This document shows positions 1-6,460 of a stretch of 16,969 bases of DNA, in pieces. Position 1 is the stretch's first letter, and every line of letters begins with the position of its first letter. Where the stretch lies: NCBI GenBank assembly GCA_050701115.1, contig JBOHER010000202.1, positions 1 through 16,969 of the forward strand, written 5' to 3'. The stretch comes from JBOHER01 sp050701115. GTDB taxonomy: Bacteria; Actinomycetota; Actinomycetes; Mycobacteriales; Pseudonocardiaceae. A program made the position numbers and the translations under genes. The notes below the pieces were generated by a model. It made no database searches. It worked only from the letters and a program-made list of their open reading frames with translations, and was not told where the DNA came from.

Positions 1-566
1 TGCAGAACGCGGGCACAACCGACTGGATCTACCCATCCGAGGACAAGGATGGCATCCAGGAAAAGTTGGTCAACGTGAGCGGTTTCTGACCGGCAGGCGT
101 GCGTCACGGGGAGCGGGTCGTCCGATCGCGGGCAGTCCCGCTCTCCGTTGGGGGCATTTGTCGCGGCAATGGACACGATCAGCGGGTTGTCGCCACGCAC
201 CTTCTCCACCTCGGCGGACGCCAGCTGGCGGCCCTTGGTCCCGCGCCCGGCCACCGTCCGGCTCCACAGATACCGCGGGCCCGTGACCCCGACGATCCGG
301 TTGCGCGCAGGCGAAGCGCGGTTTACGTCCGGCCAGTTGGCCACATGCTGCTCGATCTCATCGAGTTCGTTGGCCAGTGCGGTCAGCCCTGCGGTGTCCA
401 GGCGGAAGTTCTTCGCCGCGGGCGATGCATGTTCGGCGCAGGCCCCGGTCCCGGAATCGCGGCCGGCCAGGTCAACGTGGATCTCGAAGTCCTGCAGGAA
501 GCCTTCAGCGTCGACGAGCCGAGCACACACGAGCACCGTTGCCGGATGAATGCCGTCCGGAGCCAC
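1..566 (-). CDS. Unidentified minus-strand reading frame, 3' end beyond window; possibly decayed
   Basis: A minus-strand frame is open from upstream of 566 to the left window edge with no stop. From about 566 down to about 150 it has strongly coding-like codons, mostly ending in G or C, and segments such as DFEIHVDLAG, NELDEIEQHVANW and IVGVTGPRYLW that look like real protein. A GTG at 566-564 has GGAGG (579-575) 8 nt upstream, so it is a plausible start. Below about 140 the codon pattern weakens and the frame runs antisense to the plausible plus-strand gene end at 3-89. The gene may therefore be truncated or fused to non-coding sequence. I do not recognise the family. Confidence 0.3.
   Translation of the reverse strand, partial: MAPDGIHPATVLVCARLVDAEGFLQDFEIHVDLAGRDSGTGACAEHASPAAKNFRLDTAGLTALANELDEIEQHVANWPDVNRASPARNRIVGVTGPRYLWSRTVAGRGTKGRQLASAEVEKVRGDNPLIVSIAATNAPNGERDCPRSDDPLPVTHACRSETAHVDQLFLDAILVLGWVDPVGCARVL
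3..89 (+). CDS. 3' end of an unidentified protein (5' truncated by window edge)
   Basis: The frame starting at base 3 is open from the window edge and stops at TGA 87-89. It reads 28 residues with a natural composition (Trp-Ile-Tyr, several Asp/Glu/Lys) and ends in VNVSGF. This looks like a genuine C-terminus rather than a shadow frame, but it is too short to assign a family. A minus-strand frame (see 1-566) is also open across these bases, and both cannot easily be real here. The function is unknown. Confidence 0.45.
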   Translation, partial: QNAGTTDWIYPSEDKDGIQEKLVNVSGF

Positions 567-967
567 CGCCACGCCCTCCGGCGCGAGTCGACCAGCGACT
601 TGGGAAACTCGAACCACATCTGCGACAGCACGCCGTCTCGCCGGAGGGGCGCACGCCGCTCGCGGTGGACCTGCTGCTCGACCGCGCGGTTCGGCTACCC
701 GACCATGTCGCCCAGGAGATAGAGCGGGCCGCCAGCGCGCTGCTGCGCCTGACGTGGCAGCCGACCGGCGAAGCAACTTGGCGTGACTACCACTCGGCTT
801 CCATCTTCCGGACTAAAGCCTGCAGGCAACGTCGCGTTTCCTGCGGTGGCTGGCTTCATGCCCGTGGCTGGCATCGTCGCGTGCCCACCGGATGCTTGCC
901 AGGCACTGATGGACCGCGCGACGTCACGGAAATGCCAATGGCATGCCTTTGCTCGATGCCGAAGTAG
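90..967. other. Eroded intergenic region left of the RiPP operon
   Basis: This stretch has no convincing intact gene. It holds the coding-like minus frame up to 566 and the plus-strand fragment around 590-790, both listed separately. From about 790 to 967 I see nothing that looks coded. A short dyad with ATGCC and GGCAT arms around 935-947 lies downstream of the RiPP operon but has no T-run and is too small to call a terminator. Confidence 0.5.
590..790 (+). pseudogene. Fragment of an unidentified protein-coding gene
   Basis: The plus-strand frame covering these bases has good actinobacterial codon usage. It encodes a helical segment containing VSPEGRTPLAVDLLLDRAV and QEIERAASALLRLTW. On either side the same frame stays open but loses coding character: Pro/Arg-rich upstream, Cys/Arg-rich downstream to the stop at 967. 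There is no start codon or ribosome site near the good part. I read it as the remnant of a gene truncated at both ends. The family was not recognised. Confidence 0.35.
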
Positions 968-2161
968 TCATCGGTGGGGGGTGAGCTGCCAGGCGCGTTC
1001 GCTGCCGGGCTGGTCGAGCCAGATAGTGCCCGTCTGGGGCGTGACGGTGAGCCCGAAGGAGTCCCAGCCGGGCTGGCCGAGTTTGGTCCACGTGCGGTGA
1101 GCATGTTCGATGAGGGACCAGAGTCGGCGGGGGCCGCCTTCGGCGACCGGGTGCAGTCCATTCTTGGTGGCGAGGGTGATCTCGGCCCAGGAGCCGTCTG
1201 GGGTGGCGATCCAGGACGCGGTCGGCGCGGTCTGGGAGTAGGCAGGGATTGCGCCGCGCTCGGGGACGGTGTAGCCATAGGCGACCTCGGGCCCGAGGTC
1301 GAAGGACGCGAGGAACCAGACCAGCAGCGATGTCCACGGGGTGTTGGGGTCCAGGCTGGTGGTGCGGTGCTCGGCATGGCCGTGGTCGCGGTGGACCCGG
1401 AACGCCGGCGTGCCGGTGCCCGCCGTGTGCCGTAGGTCCATGAACGCCGCGTAGGTCGGGTCGAAGCGGCCTTCGGCACGATCCTCCGCGGTGCGGGTGA
1501 GCCGGACGAGGCTTCCGGCGCCGGGCGCGGGTTTGAGGTCGGTCAGGATCACCCCGCCCACCGTGGTCTGGTTGATCCAGGCCCAGGGGACGGCCGGAAC
1601 GGCGCAGGTGGCGATGATCGCATCGAACGGGGCGTGCTCGGGCAGGCCCGCGGCTCCGTCTCCGGCTACCAAGGTCGGGTGGTAGCCGAGTTCGGCGAGC
1701 CGTCGGCGGGCGAGGTCGACGAGATCAGGTTCGACGTCGACCGTGAATACCTGCTCGTCGCCGAGCTGGTGGGCCAGAAGGGCGGCGTTGTAGCCGGTGC
1801 CGGTGCCGATCTCCAATACCCGGTGCTCGTCGGCGAGGTCGAGGGCTTCGATCATGCGGGTCATCAGGCCCGGCTGTGTGGAGGACGACAGCACCGTCGT
1901 GCCGCCCGGTGTAGGCGCGAGCGCGGTGATCAACGCGGTGTTGGCGTAAACGGCGGCGAGGTCGTCGACGCTGGAGTGTTCGGCCCAGGTGCCGTCAGGA
2001 GTCTGCTGGTGGTAGGCGGGAACGAACACGTGTCGCGGGATCGCGCGGACTGCGTCGGCCAGGCGCGGGTCGGTGAGCTTGCCCGCCGCTGCCAACTCGG
2101 TTGCCAGTCGCTCGGCGTGCGAGGCCCATTCGACATCGGCGGCGGTGTTGGTGGTGGTCAC
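968..2161 (-). CDS. tgmC: PIMT-like O-methyltransferase of ATP-grasp peptide maturase system (aspartimide-forming)
   Basis: The product is a 397-residue SAM-dependent methyltransferase related to protein-L-isoaspartate O-methyltransferase. The PIMT signature is visible as AIPRHVFVP (about 40-48), SSTQPGLMTRMIEAL (about 93-107) and SAM motif I VLEIGTGTGYNAALLA (115-130). About 150 residues follow the catalytic fold, as in the RiPP-dedicated members. In characterised relatives from fuscimiditide and amycolimiditide clusters, the enzyme methylates one Asp side chain of the ester-crosslinked peptide, and the methyl ester then cyclises to an aspartimide. I infer the same role here. The start is GTG 2161 with AGGGGA a few bases upstream; it overlaps the ligase stop in a GTGA, implying translational coupling. 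Longer frame extensions upstream lie inside the ligase gene and were rejected. Confidence 0.9.
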   Translation of the reverse strand: MTTTNTAADVEWASHAERLATELAAAGKLTDPRLADAVRAIPRHVFVPAYHQQTPDGTWAEHSSVDDLAAVYANTALITALAPTPGGTTVLSSSTQPGLMTRMIEALDLADEHRVLEIGTGTGYNAALLAHQLGDEQVFTVDVEPDLVDLARRRLAELGYHPTLVAGDGAAGLPEHAPFDAIIATCAVPAVPWAWINQTTVGGVILTDLKPAPGAGSLVRLTRTAEDRAEGRFDPTYAAFMDLRHTAGTGTPAFRVHRDHGHAEHRTTSLDPNTPWTSLLVWFLASFDLGPEVAYGYTVPERGAIPAYSQTAPTASWIATPDGSWAEITLATKNGLHPVAEGGPRRLWSLIEHAHRTWTKLGQPGWDSFGLTVTPQTGTIWLDQPGSERAWQLTPHR

Positions 2162-3141
2162 GGGCGTCCCCTTGGGTGGGTGAGCAGGTCGGCCAGGGCG
2201 GCGGTGATCGGCGCCCCGGTTTGGGCTTCCAGCCATCCATACTGGCCGGAGCTGTTCGATTCGAGGAACCAGAGTCGGTCGCGGTCGATCGCGAAATCCA
2301 CTGCGGCGTAGGCCAGCCCCAGGGTATCCATGTAACGGCGCAGCCCTTTCTCAACCTCGGGTGGCGTGTCGATCCACTCGTAGCGCAGCGCGTTGAAATC
2401 GGCGCGCCAATCCACCCGAGCCGCCGGCGACACGGCCTTGATGGCGATGGTGAACATCCGCTCGCCGATCACTATCACCCTCGCTTCGTGGGTCTTATCC
2501 ACCCAGCGTTGCAGCTGCGTCGCGGTGGATGCGACCCCGTCCAACTCCATCAGGTCCTGGTCGCCGAGGCGGCGGGTGTAGGCGATCTTGAGCTGGCCGC
2601 CTTCGGTGATGGTGTTGGGGCCCAAGGACTTGCAGATCGTGTCGCGGGTGCCGTGTTCGCGGGCGAACCGCGAGGCTGCGGCCGGTGAGTTGGTGACCAG
2701 AGTCGGTGCGACATGCAGCCCGCAGGCCGCGGCGGTGCCGAGTTGGAGGGGTTTGAACATCGCGTCCGCGGCCCGGTTGGGGTGGTTGACCCAGAGCACC
2801 GGCAGCGCGGCGAGCACGCCGCCGAAGCCGAGACGAGCCTCGCGGTGGGCGTAGGCGCGCTCGACCTCGGTCAGCGTGGCCGGGAACTGGAACGCCGACG
2901 GGTCGCGATACCAAATCGAGGAGATCTCCTCGAGCTCGACGGCGCGGTGCGCGGTGGACAGCGCCCCTCGCCACCGCCCGTCGGAATCCAGGCGGGCGTC
3001 CAGCGACAGCTGTTGGGGGAACCAGGCGGTGTCCGCCCGGAACACCTCGACGCCGCGCTGGTCGAGCTCGCGGACCACGGCGTCGACCGGGGCGTCGGCC
3101 TCCTGGGCGAACACCACCACGGTTCCCGGCGTGCTGATCAC
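2158..3141 (-). CDS. tgmB: ATP-grasp ribosomal peptide maturase (graspetide ligase)
   Basis: The product is a 327-residue ATP-grasp enzyme of the MvdD/TgmB type. These enzymes activate Asp or Glu side chains of a precursor peptide as acyl phosphates and join them to Ser/Thr hydroxyls (esters) or Lys amines (amides). Visible family features are SIWYRDP (75-81), NHPNRAADAMFKPLQL (119-134), a nucleotide-site lysine region CKSLG (170-174), VDFAID (281-286) and the metal-binding FLESNSSGQYGWLE (292-305), with E294 and N296 as likely Mg ligands. The start is GTG 3141, overlapping the precursor stop by 4 nt (GTGA). The stop overlaps the methyltransferase start in the same way. Length and context match known actinobacterial graspetide operons. 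Confidence 0.93.
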   Translation of the reverse strand: MISTPGTVVVFAQEADAPVDAVVRELDQRGVEVFRADTAWFPQQLSLDARLDSDGRWRGALSTAHRAVELEEISSIWYRDPSAFQFPATLTEVERAYAHREARLGFGGVLAALPVLWVNHPNRAADAMFKPLQLGTAAACGLHVAPTLVTNSPAAASRFAREHGTRDTICKSLGPNTITEGGQLKIAYTRRLGDQDLMELDGVASTATQLQRWVDKTHEARVIVIGERMFTIAIKAVSPAARVDWRADFNALRYEWIDTPPEVEKGLRRYMDTLGLAYAAVDFAIDRDRLWFLESNSSGQYGWLEAQTGAPITAALADLLTHPRGRP

Positions 3142-3455
3142 GATTCTTCCCAGCCCCAGTTCTCCTCCGGACCCTCGTCGCCGTCGGTGGAGGACTTGGT
3201 CTTCCAGTCCTTGCCCATCGTCTCGACCAACGGTCGGCTCTCGCTGTCGACGGCGACCTGCTGGTCGGGGCAGTAGCGGAACTCCCGCCGCACCGGCGTC
3301 TCGACCGTCTTGGCGGCTCGCAGCCCGAACGGCCGGGTGGCGGCCGGGCCGGGCTGGTCGGCGATCACCGGGTGGTGCACCAGGTAGCGCAGGCTCGCCG
3401 AGGACAACGGGCTGGTGCCCGGCTCGGGTTCGGCGGATTCGAGGGCGATGGTCAT
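3138..3455 (-). CDS. tgmA: Graspetide precursor peptide (ATP-grasp-modified RiPP)
   Basis: The product is a 105-residue precursor. The leader holds the RPFGLR motif (41-46) typical of actinobacterial ATP-grasp target peptides, followed by FRYCPDQQVAVD (59-70). The C-terminal segment from about residue 79 is the likely core. It contains hydroxyl donors T86, S88, S89 and T90 (perhaps T79), then acidic residues D91, D93, E94, E97, E98, E103 and E104, with an Asp-Gly at 91-92 and a tail NWGWEES. Asp-Gly is the favoured site for aspartimide formation. The start is ATG 3455, with AAGGAG 9 nt upstream. A TTG two codons earlier (3461) lies too close to that site. The stop overlaps the ligase start. 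Confidence 0.9.
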   Translation of the reverse strand: MTIALESAEPEPGTSPLSSASLRYLVHHPVIADQPGPAATRPFGLRAAKTVETPVRREFRYCPDQQVAVDSESRPLVETMGKDWKTKSSTDGDEGPEENWGWEES

Positions 3456-3508
3456 GGTCAACGGCTCCTTCCCGCCGGCGGTGGTCGGCGCTGGATGTGT
3501 GTGGACCC

Positions 3509-3607
3509 GGCCGGCAGGATCACCGGGTTCGGGGAGGCCGCGATGCGGTGGCTCCTGCCGGCCAGCCGATCCGGTGGGAAGTCGGGGCTCCTCCCACCGA
3601 ACCGGAT
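3509..3607 (-). promoter_or_regulatory. Two dyads in the precursor mRNA leader
   Basis: Dyad 1 has CGGTGGGA at 3572-3579 and TCCCACCG at 3592-3599, an 8-bp perfect stem with a 12-nt loop. A competing outer pairing, ATCCGGT (3569-3575) with ACCGGAT (3601-3607), shares the left arm. Dyad 2 has perfect 11-bp arms, GGCCGGCAGGA (3509-3519) and TCCTGCCGGCC (3553-3563), separated by 33 bp that contain a smaller CCGC/GCGG hairpin. Both lie between the candidate promoter and the precursor start. They could be leader hairpins affecting stability or translation, or operator sites for the divergent regulator. Confidence 0.5.
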
Positions 3608-3614
3608 GCCCTCG

Positions 3615-3643
3615 ACGCTAGGAACCCGCTGACCAGGTGAGAA
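3615..3643 (-). promoter_or_regulatory. Candidate promoter of the graspetide operon
   Basis: Read on the minus strand, TTCTCA (3643-3638) is followed after 17 bp by TAGCGT (3620-3615), an actinobacterial-style -35/-10 pair. Transcription would begin near 3608, giving a leader of about 150 nt before ATG 3455. The assignment is by eye, and no transcript data support it. Confidence 0.35.
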
Positions 3644-3756
3644 GCCCGCTGTGCCGCGTCTGCACGGGCTGTGCCAATCACGCAAACCTTCTTGCGCTGG
3701 TGGTTGAGCGACTACCGTGGGTGGGACACTACGTGCGCAATAGTCGGGGGTGCGCT

Positions 3757-5127
3757 GTGCCGAAATGGTGGTCACCCGCCCTGTGGGACGCCGCTCGCCG
3801 AGGCGATCACGCCGCCGTGCTGCGCCACGCCCGCGAGGAACTGGGCTGGTCCCAAGGCCAGCTCGGCGACCGGTTCGGCTACTCGGCCTCCACGGTCTCC
3901 CGGTTCGAGAACGGCCGCCGCGGGCTGCGGGACGTGGCGGTGCTGCGCCGCTTCGCGAGCATCCTCGGCCTGCCCGCCGAAGCGTTCGGCCTGGCCAACG
4001 CCCCCCATGACCGGCCTGTCTCCCCCGCGCAAGCGGCTGCGGCTTCTAGGGTGGTGCACGACCCGAACCAGGAGGGGGACGATCCAGTGCGACGACGCGC
4101 GTTCCTGCTCGCCGCGGGCCTGGCTGGCACCGCGGTCGCCGCCCCGAATGCGCCGGCCGCCGATGGTGTGGAAGTTGACCCCGCCGCGTTCCTGGCCCGT
4201 CGGCTGGAAGGCGTCCTGCTCGAGGCCAACCCCATCGCCTCCCGACCGGCGCCGATCACCACGCTTCAGATGGTGCTGGCCACCGCGCGGTCTGACTTCC
4301 GCGCCTGCCACTACGTGGATCTGGCCGCGCGGCTTCCGGAGCTGATCACCACCGCCCAAGCCACCCACGAACACGTCGGCGACCCCGCCTCGGCCGGCAT
4401 GGTGGCGCAGGCATACAACCTCACCACCCGCGCGCTGATCAAGCTGGAGGCCAGCGGCCTGGAATGGGTCTCCGCCGACCGGGCGCTGCGCGCCGGCGCA
4501 GGAGCCGACGACCCGCTGGCCCTCGCCGAGGCGCAACGCCTGCTCGGCTCGGCCTGCCGGCGGGCCGGACACCACGACCGCGCCCAAACCCTCACCCTGA
4601 CCGCCGCCGACCAGCTCGACCTCAACGGGAAATCCCCGGACCCGCGGCACCTGGCGCTGTATGGGGTGCTGATGTGCTCGGCCGGATATGCAGCCGCCCG
4701 CGCCGGTGACCACGACCGCGCCACCGAGCTGTTGAACGAAGCCGACACCACCGCGAACCGGCTCGCCGAGCATCCGGTCCAGCGGCAGGCGCTGGCCGCC
4801 AACGTGGTCAGCCACCGAGTCTCCGCCGACTATGTGCTCGGCAACGCCGGCACTGCCCTGCACCACGCCCAAACCGCGCGGCTCGGCGAATTCCCGGACA
4901 CCGAACGCCGGGCCCGGTTCCTCGTCGACGTCGCCCTGTGCTTCGCCCAGTGGAACAAGCCCGGCCGCGCGTATCGGACCCTGCTAACCGCCGAACGCAC
5001 TGCACCCGGCGAAGTCCGAACCCGCGCGACTGTCCGCCGCCTCGTCGGCGACCTGCTCCACCACCCCCAACAAGCGGCCCTGCCCGGCCTGCGCCAGCTC
5101 GCCGCCCGAACCCACGCCCTGGTGTAG
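3757..5127 (+). CDS. XRE-family helix-turn-helix regulator with TPR-like C-terminal region
   Basis: The product is a 456-residue putative DNA-binding regulator, divergent from the RiPP operon. The N-terminus (about 18-80) is an XRE HTH, with WSQGQLGDRFGYSASTVSRFENGRRG spanning the helix-turn-helix. An Arg-rich then hydrophobic linker, VRRRAFLLAAGLAGTAVAAP, sits at 111-130; it resembles a Tat signal but recurs internally in this actinobacterial regulator type. The rest (about 150-450) is alpha-helical and Ala/Leu-rich with TPR-like pairs such as AEAQRLLGSACRRAGHHDRA. Such regulators commonly neighbour actinobacterial RiPP genes, so pathway control is inferred. I chose GTG 3757 because GGGGG (3746-3750) lies 6 nt upstream and the product begins just before the HTH. 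A GTG at 3637 would add 40 residues without coding character. Confidence 0.85.
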   Translation: MPKWWSPALWDAARRGDHAAVLRHAREELGWSQGQLGDRFGYSASTVSRFENGRRGLRDVAVLRRFASILGLPAEAFGLANAPHDRPVSPAQAAAASRVVHDPNQEGDDPVRRRAFLLAAGLAGTAVAAPNAPAADGVEVDPAAFLARRLEGVLLEANPIASRPAPITTLQMVLATARSDFRACHYVDLAARLPELITTAQATHEHVGDPASAGMVAQAYNLTTRALIKLEASGLEWVSADRALRAGAGADDPLALAEAQRLLGSACRRAGHHDRAQTLTLTAADQLDLNGKSPDPRHLALYGVLMCSAGYAAARAGDHDRATELLNEADTTANRLAEHPVQRQALAANVVSHRVSADYVLGNAGTALHHAQTARLGEFPDTERRARFLVDVALCFAQWNKPGRAYRTLLTAERTAPGEVRTRATVRRLVGDLLHHPQQAALPGLRQLAARTHALV

Positions 5128-5174
5128 GACAAGCCTCTGCGCCATCGTCATCGCCGCCTTTCTCATAGAGGTGT

Positions 5175-5330
5175 GTGAGGTCCACCGAGCCCCCATGTCC
5201 CAACTGCTCCACCGCATCGGCGCGCCGCCAGTTAGTCCGGTCAGACCTCGACAAGTACGGCACGGGCACGGTGGTGCCGCTGGCCGAAGTGCTCGACCAG
5301 TGGTGCCAGGACCCGTGCGCCCACACCTCC
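5175..5330 (+). pseudogene. Truncated small-protein gene fragment with CxxC motif
   Basis: From GTG 5175 (GAGG just upstream) the frame encodes about 50 residues with natural composition. It includes PPCPNC, RRQLVRSDLDKYGTGTVVPL and VLDQWCQDPCAH. After about 5330 the frame continues to 5582 but runs antisense to a recognisable reductase fragment and loses coding character. The likely reading is a gene for a small Cys-rich protein whose 3' part has been replaced. The family is unknown. It could still be expressed as a chimeric 135-residue product. Confidence 0.4.
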
Positions 5331-5334
5331 GCGG

Positions 5335-5486
5335 CACACCACCGCGGGGCGGAAGCGTTCGACCTCCAGCCGCTCCGCGATCCCCGCGCGGCGCCACCCA
5401 CGCTCGATGTCGTCGAGCATGCTGGCCGGTCCGCACGCCCAGGCGTGACGGAAAGTCCAGTCCGGGCAGATGATGCCGGCGCTCAT
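5335..5486 (-). pseudogene. Fragment of a ferredoxin/flavin reductase C-terminal region
   Basis: Read on the minus strand, about 45 residues match the NAD(P)-binding end of ferredoxin-NADP-reductase-like flavoproteins. WACGPASMLDDIERGWRRAG carries the family's CGPxxM/L motif, followed by LEVERFRPAV. A TAA lies immediately upstream of the first ATG (5486), so nothing of the FAD domain remains. After FRPAV, where the family normally enters a 2Fe-2S domain, the frame runs antisense into the small-protein fragment at 5175-5330. It is truncated at both ends. Confidence 0.6.
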
Positions 5487-5550
5487 TTAATCCGCTGCCA
5501 CACACAGCCCGTCCCCGCACCCGTGTGGCAGATGCGCAGTGAGGCCCGGC

Positions 5551-6303
5551 TCAGCCGTACATCAGCGATCCCGGCGTCGTGAGGGACTCTCCGGTCTCGA
5601 GCCACGTCTTCAGGCCGGACAGGATCATCGGCCAGCCGCCGTAGAGCTCGGTGTTCGCGCCCTCGCGCAGCTGGTCGTGGGTCACGGTCAGGCGGCAGGA
5701 GTCGCCGATTGGCTCGATCTCCCAGGTGACCCTCGAGGTGCCCTCGCTCTTTACCTCGTCACTCCAGAGCGCAAGCATGCTGTGGACCAACCGGCGAGGG
5801 CGATCGACCTCGAGGATCTCCCCCTCGCCGAGCAGTCCGTCGGCGTTCGGGTGGCTCATCTCCAAACGCGAGCCGGGCGTCCAGTCCGAGCTGACCCGGG
5901 AACCGAAGTTGTACTTGCTCCTGATCTCGCCGTCGGTGATCGCCTCCCAGAGGCGCTCCGGGGTCGTGCGGATGTAGATCTCGAACACCTTCTCCATGGG
6001 ACTCTCCAGTCTGCTCTTGAGACCGCTGAGCGCAGCAGCCCAGGGCTCGGCGTACTTGCTCACCCACCGGTCGTGGACGAGCCGGATGGGGACGGGATTG
6101 AGGAAGTGGATCTTCTCGCGGCCTCGCCGCTTGGTGACCACCAGGCCCGCCTCCTCGAGCTGCTTCAGGTGCTTCATCACGCCGAAGCGCGTCATCGAGA
6201 AGCGCTCCTCGAGCGCGCTCAGCGTTTGCCCGTCCTCGCGGAAGAGCTCGTCGAGCAGGCTCCGCCGCGTCGGATCGGCAAGGGCCTTGAACACCTCGTC
6301 CAC
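5551..6303 (-). CDS. ArsR-type HTH regulator fused to SRPBCC (AHSA1-like) domain
   Basis: The product is a 250-residue two-domain protein. Residues 1 to about 85 form an ArsR winged helix: VFKALADPTRRSLLDEL, then the recognition region FSMTRFGVMKHLKQLEEAGLV and a wing around VTKRRGREKIHFL. Residues about 103-237 form an SRPBCC/AHSA1 ligand-binding fold, beginning EKVFEIYIRTTPERLWEAITDG and ending GWPMILSGLKTWLETGE. No metal-binding ArsR cysteines are visible, so a small organic ligand bound by the SRPBCC cavity is more likely than a metal. The start is GTG 6303: a strong promoter ends 7 nt before it, whereas upstream in-frame codons overlap that promoter. The residue order is continuous, with no frameshift at the domain junction. 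Confidence 0.85.
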   Translation of the reverse strand: MDEVFKALADPTRRSLLDELFREDGQTLSALEERFSMTRFGVMKHLKQLEEAGLVVTKRRGREKIHFLNPVPIRLVHDRWVSKYAEPWAAALSGLKSRLESPMEKVFEIYIRTTPERLWEAITDGEIRSKYNFGSRVSSDWTPGSRLEMSHPNADGLLGEGEILEVDRPRRLVHSMLALWSDEVKSEGTSRVTWEIEPIGDSCRLTVTHDQLREGANTELYGGWPMILSGLKTWLETGESLTTPGSLMYG

Positions 6304-6339
6304 GGCCCAATAATAGGTGACTCTTTGGTCACATGTCAA
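6304..6339 (-). promoter_or_regulatory. Near-consensus promoter with operator-like dyad; probable leaderless start
   Basis: On the minus strand TTGACA (6339-6334) and TATTAT (6315-6310) are separated by 18 bp. The expected start site, 7 nt past the -10, coincides with the GTG at 6303, so the mRNA is probably leaderless. Between the two hexamers lies GTGAC-N6-GTCAC (6317-6332). It is well placed for an ArsR repressor to block RNA polymerase, suggesting autoregulation. Confidence 0.7.
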
Positions 6340-6460
6340 CGAGCAGAGACCACCGTTCCGCTTGGAGTTCGAGGTCGCCGGATGCCCGCGTGCGCCCGTG
6401 AAGTGCCGTTCCCGAATGCGCGCACATCAACGCCACCGGGCGCCACCGACCACCCGCCCC

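Larger units (their letters stand above)
5128..5550. other. Gene-scar interval between the regulator and the ArsR-SRPBCC gene
   Basis: The interval contains only the two truncated fragments described separately (about 5175-5330 plus, about 5335-5486 minus). I see no terminator-like hairpin with a T-run and no mobile-element ends. Bases 5487-5550 hold nothing recognisable. Confidence 0.5.

Noticed and set aside
99..722. 207-codon plus-strand frame near the left edge
   Set aside because: It is Arg/His/Pro-rich with poor codon pattern. The minus-strand frame over the same bases looks more coding-like.
935..947. ATGCC-AAT-GGCAT dyad as a terminator for the RiPP operon
   Set aside because: It has only 5-bp arms with a 3-nt loop and no T-run, so it is too weak to call.
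3456..3461. TTG at 3461 as start of the graspetide precursor
   Set aside because: AAGGAG would be only 3 nt from it, while ATG 3455 has the proper 9-nt spacing.
3704..3735. Promoter for the XRE regulator (TTGAGC and a downstream hexamer)
   Set aside because: The -10 candidate at usable spacing matches consensus poorly. Several equally weak pairs exist, so none is reported.
4087..4146. Tat-like RRRAFL plus hydrophobic stretch inside the regulator as a signal peptide or separate gene start
   Set aside because: It is internal, after an intact HTH domain. This linker is characteristic of related actinobacterial regulators, so an exported product starting here is unlikely.
3772..4872. 366-codon minus-strand open frame across the regulator
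   Set aside because: It is antisense to the HTH regulator, Gly/Arg-rich, and without motifs or a ribosome site.
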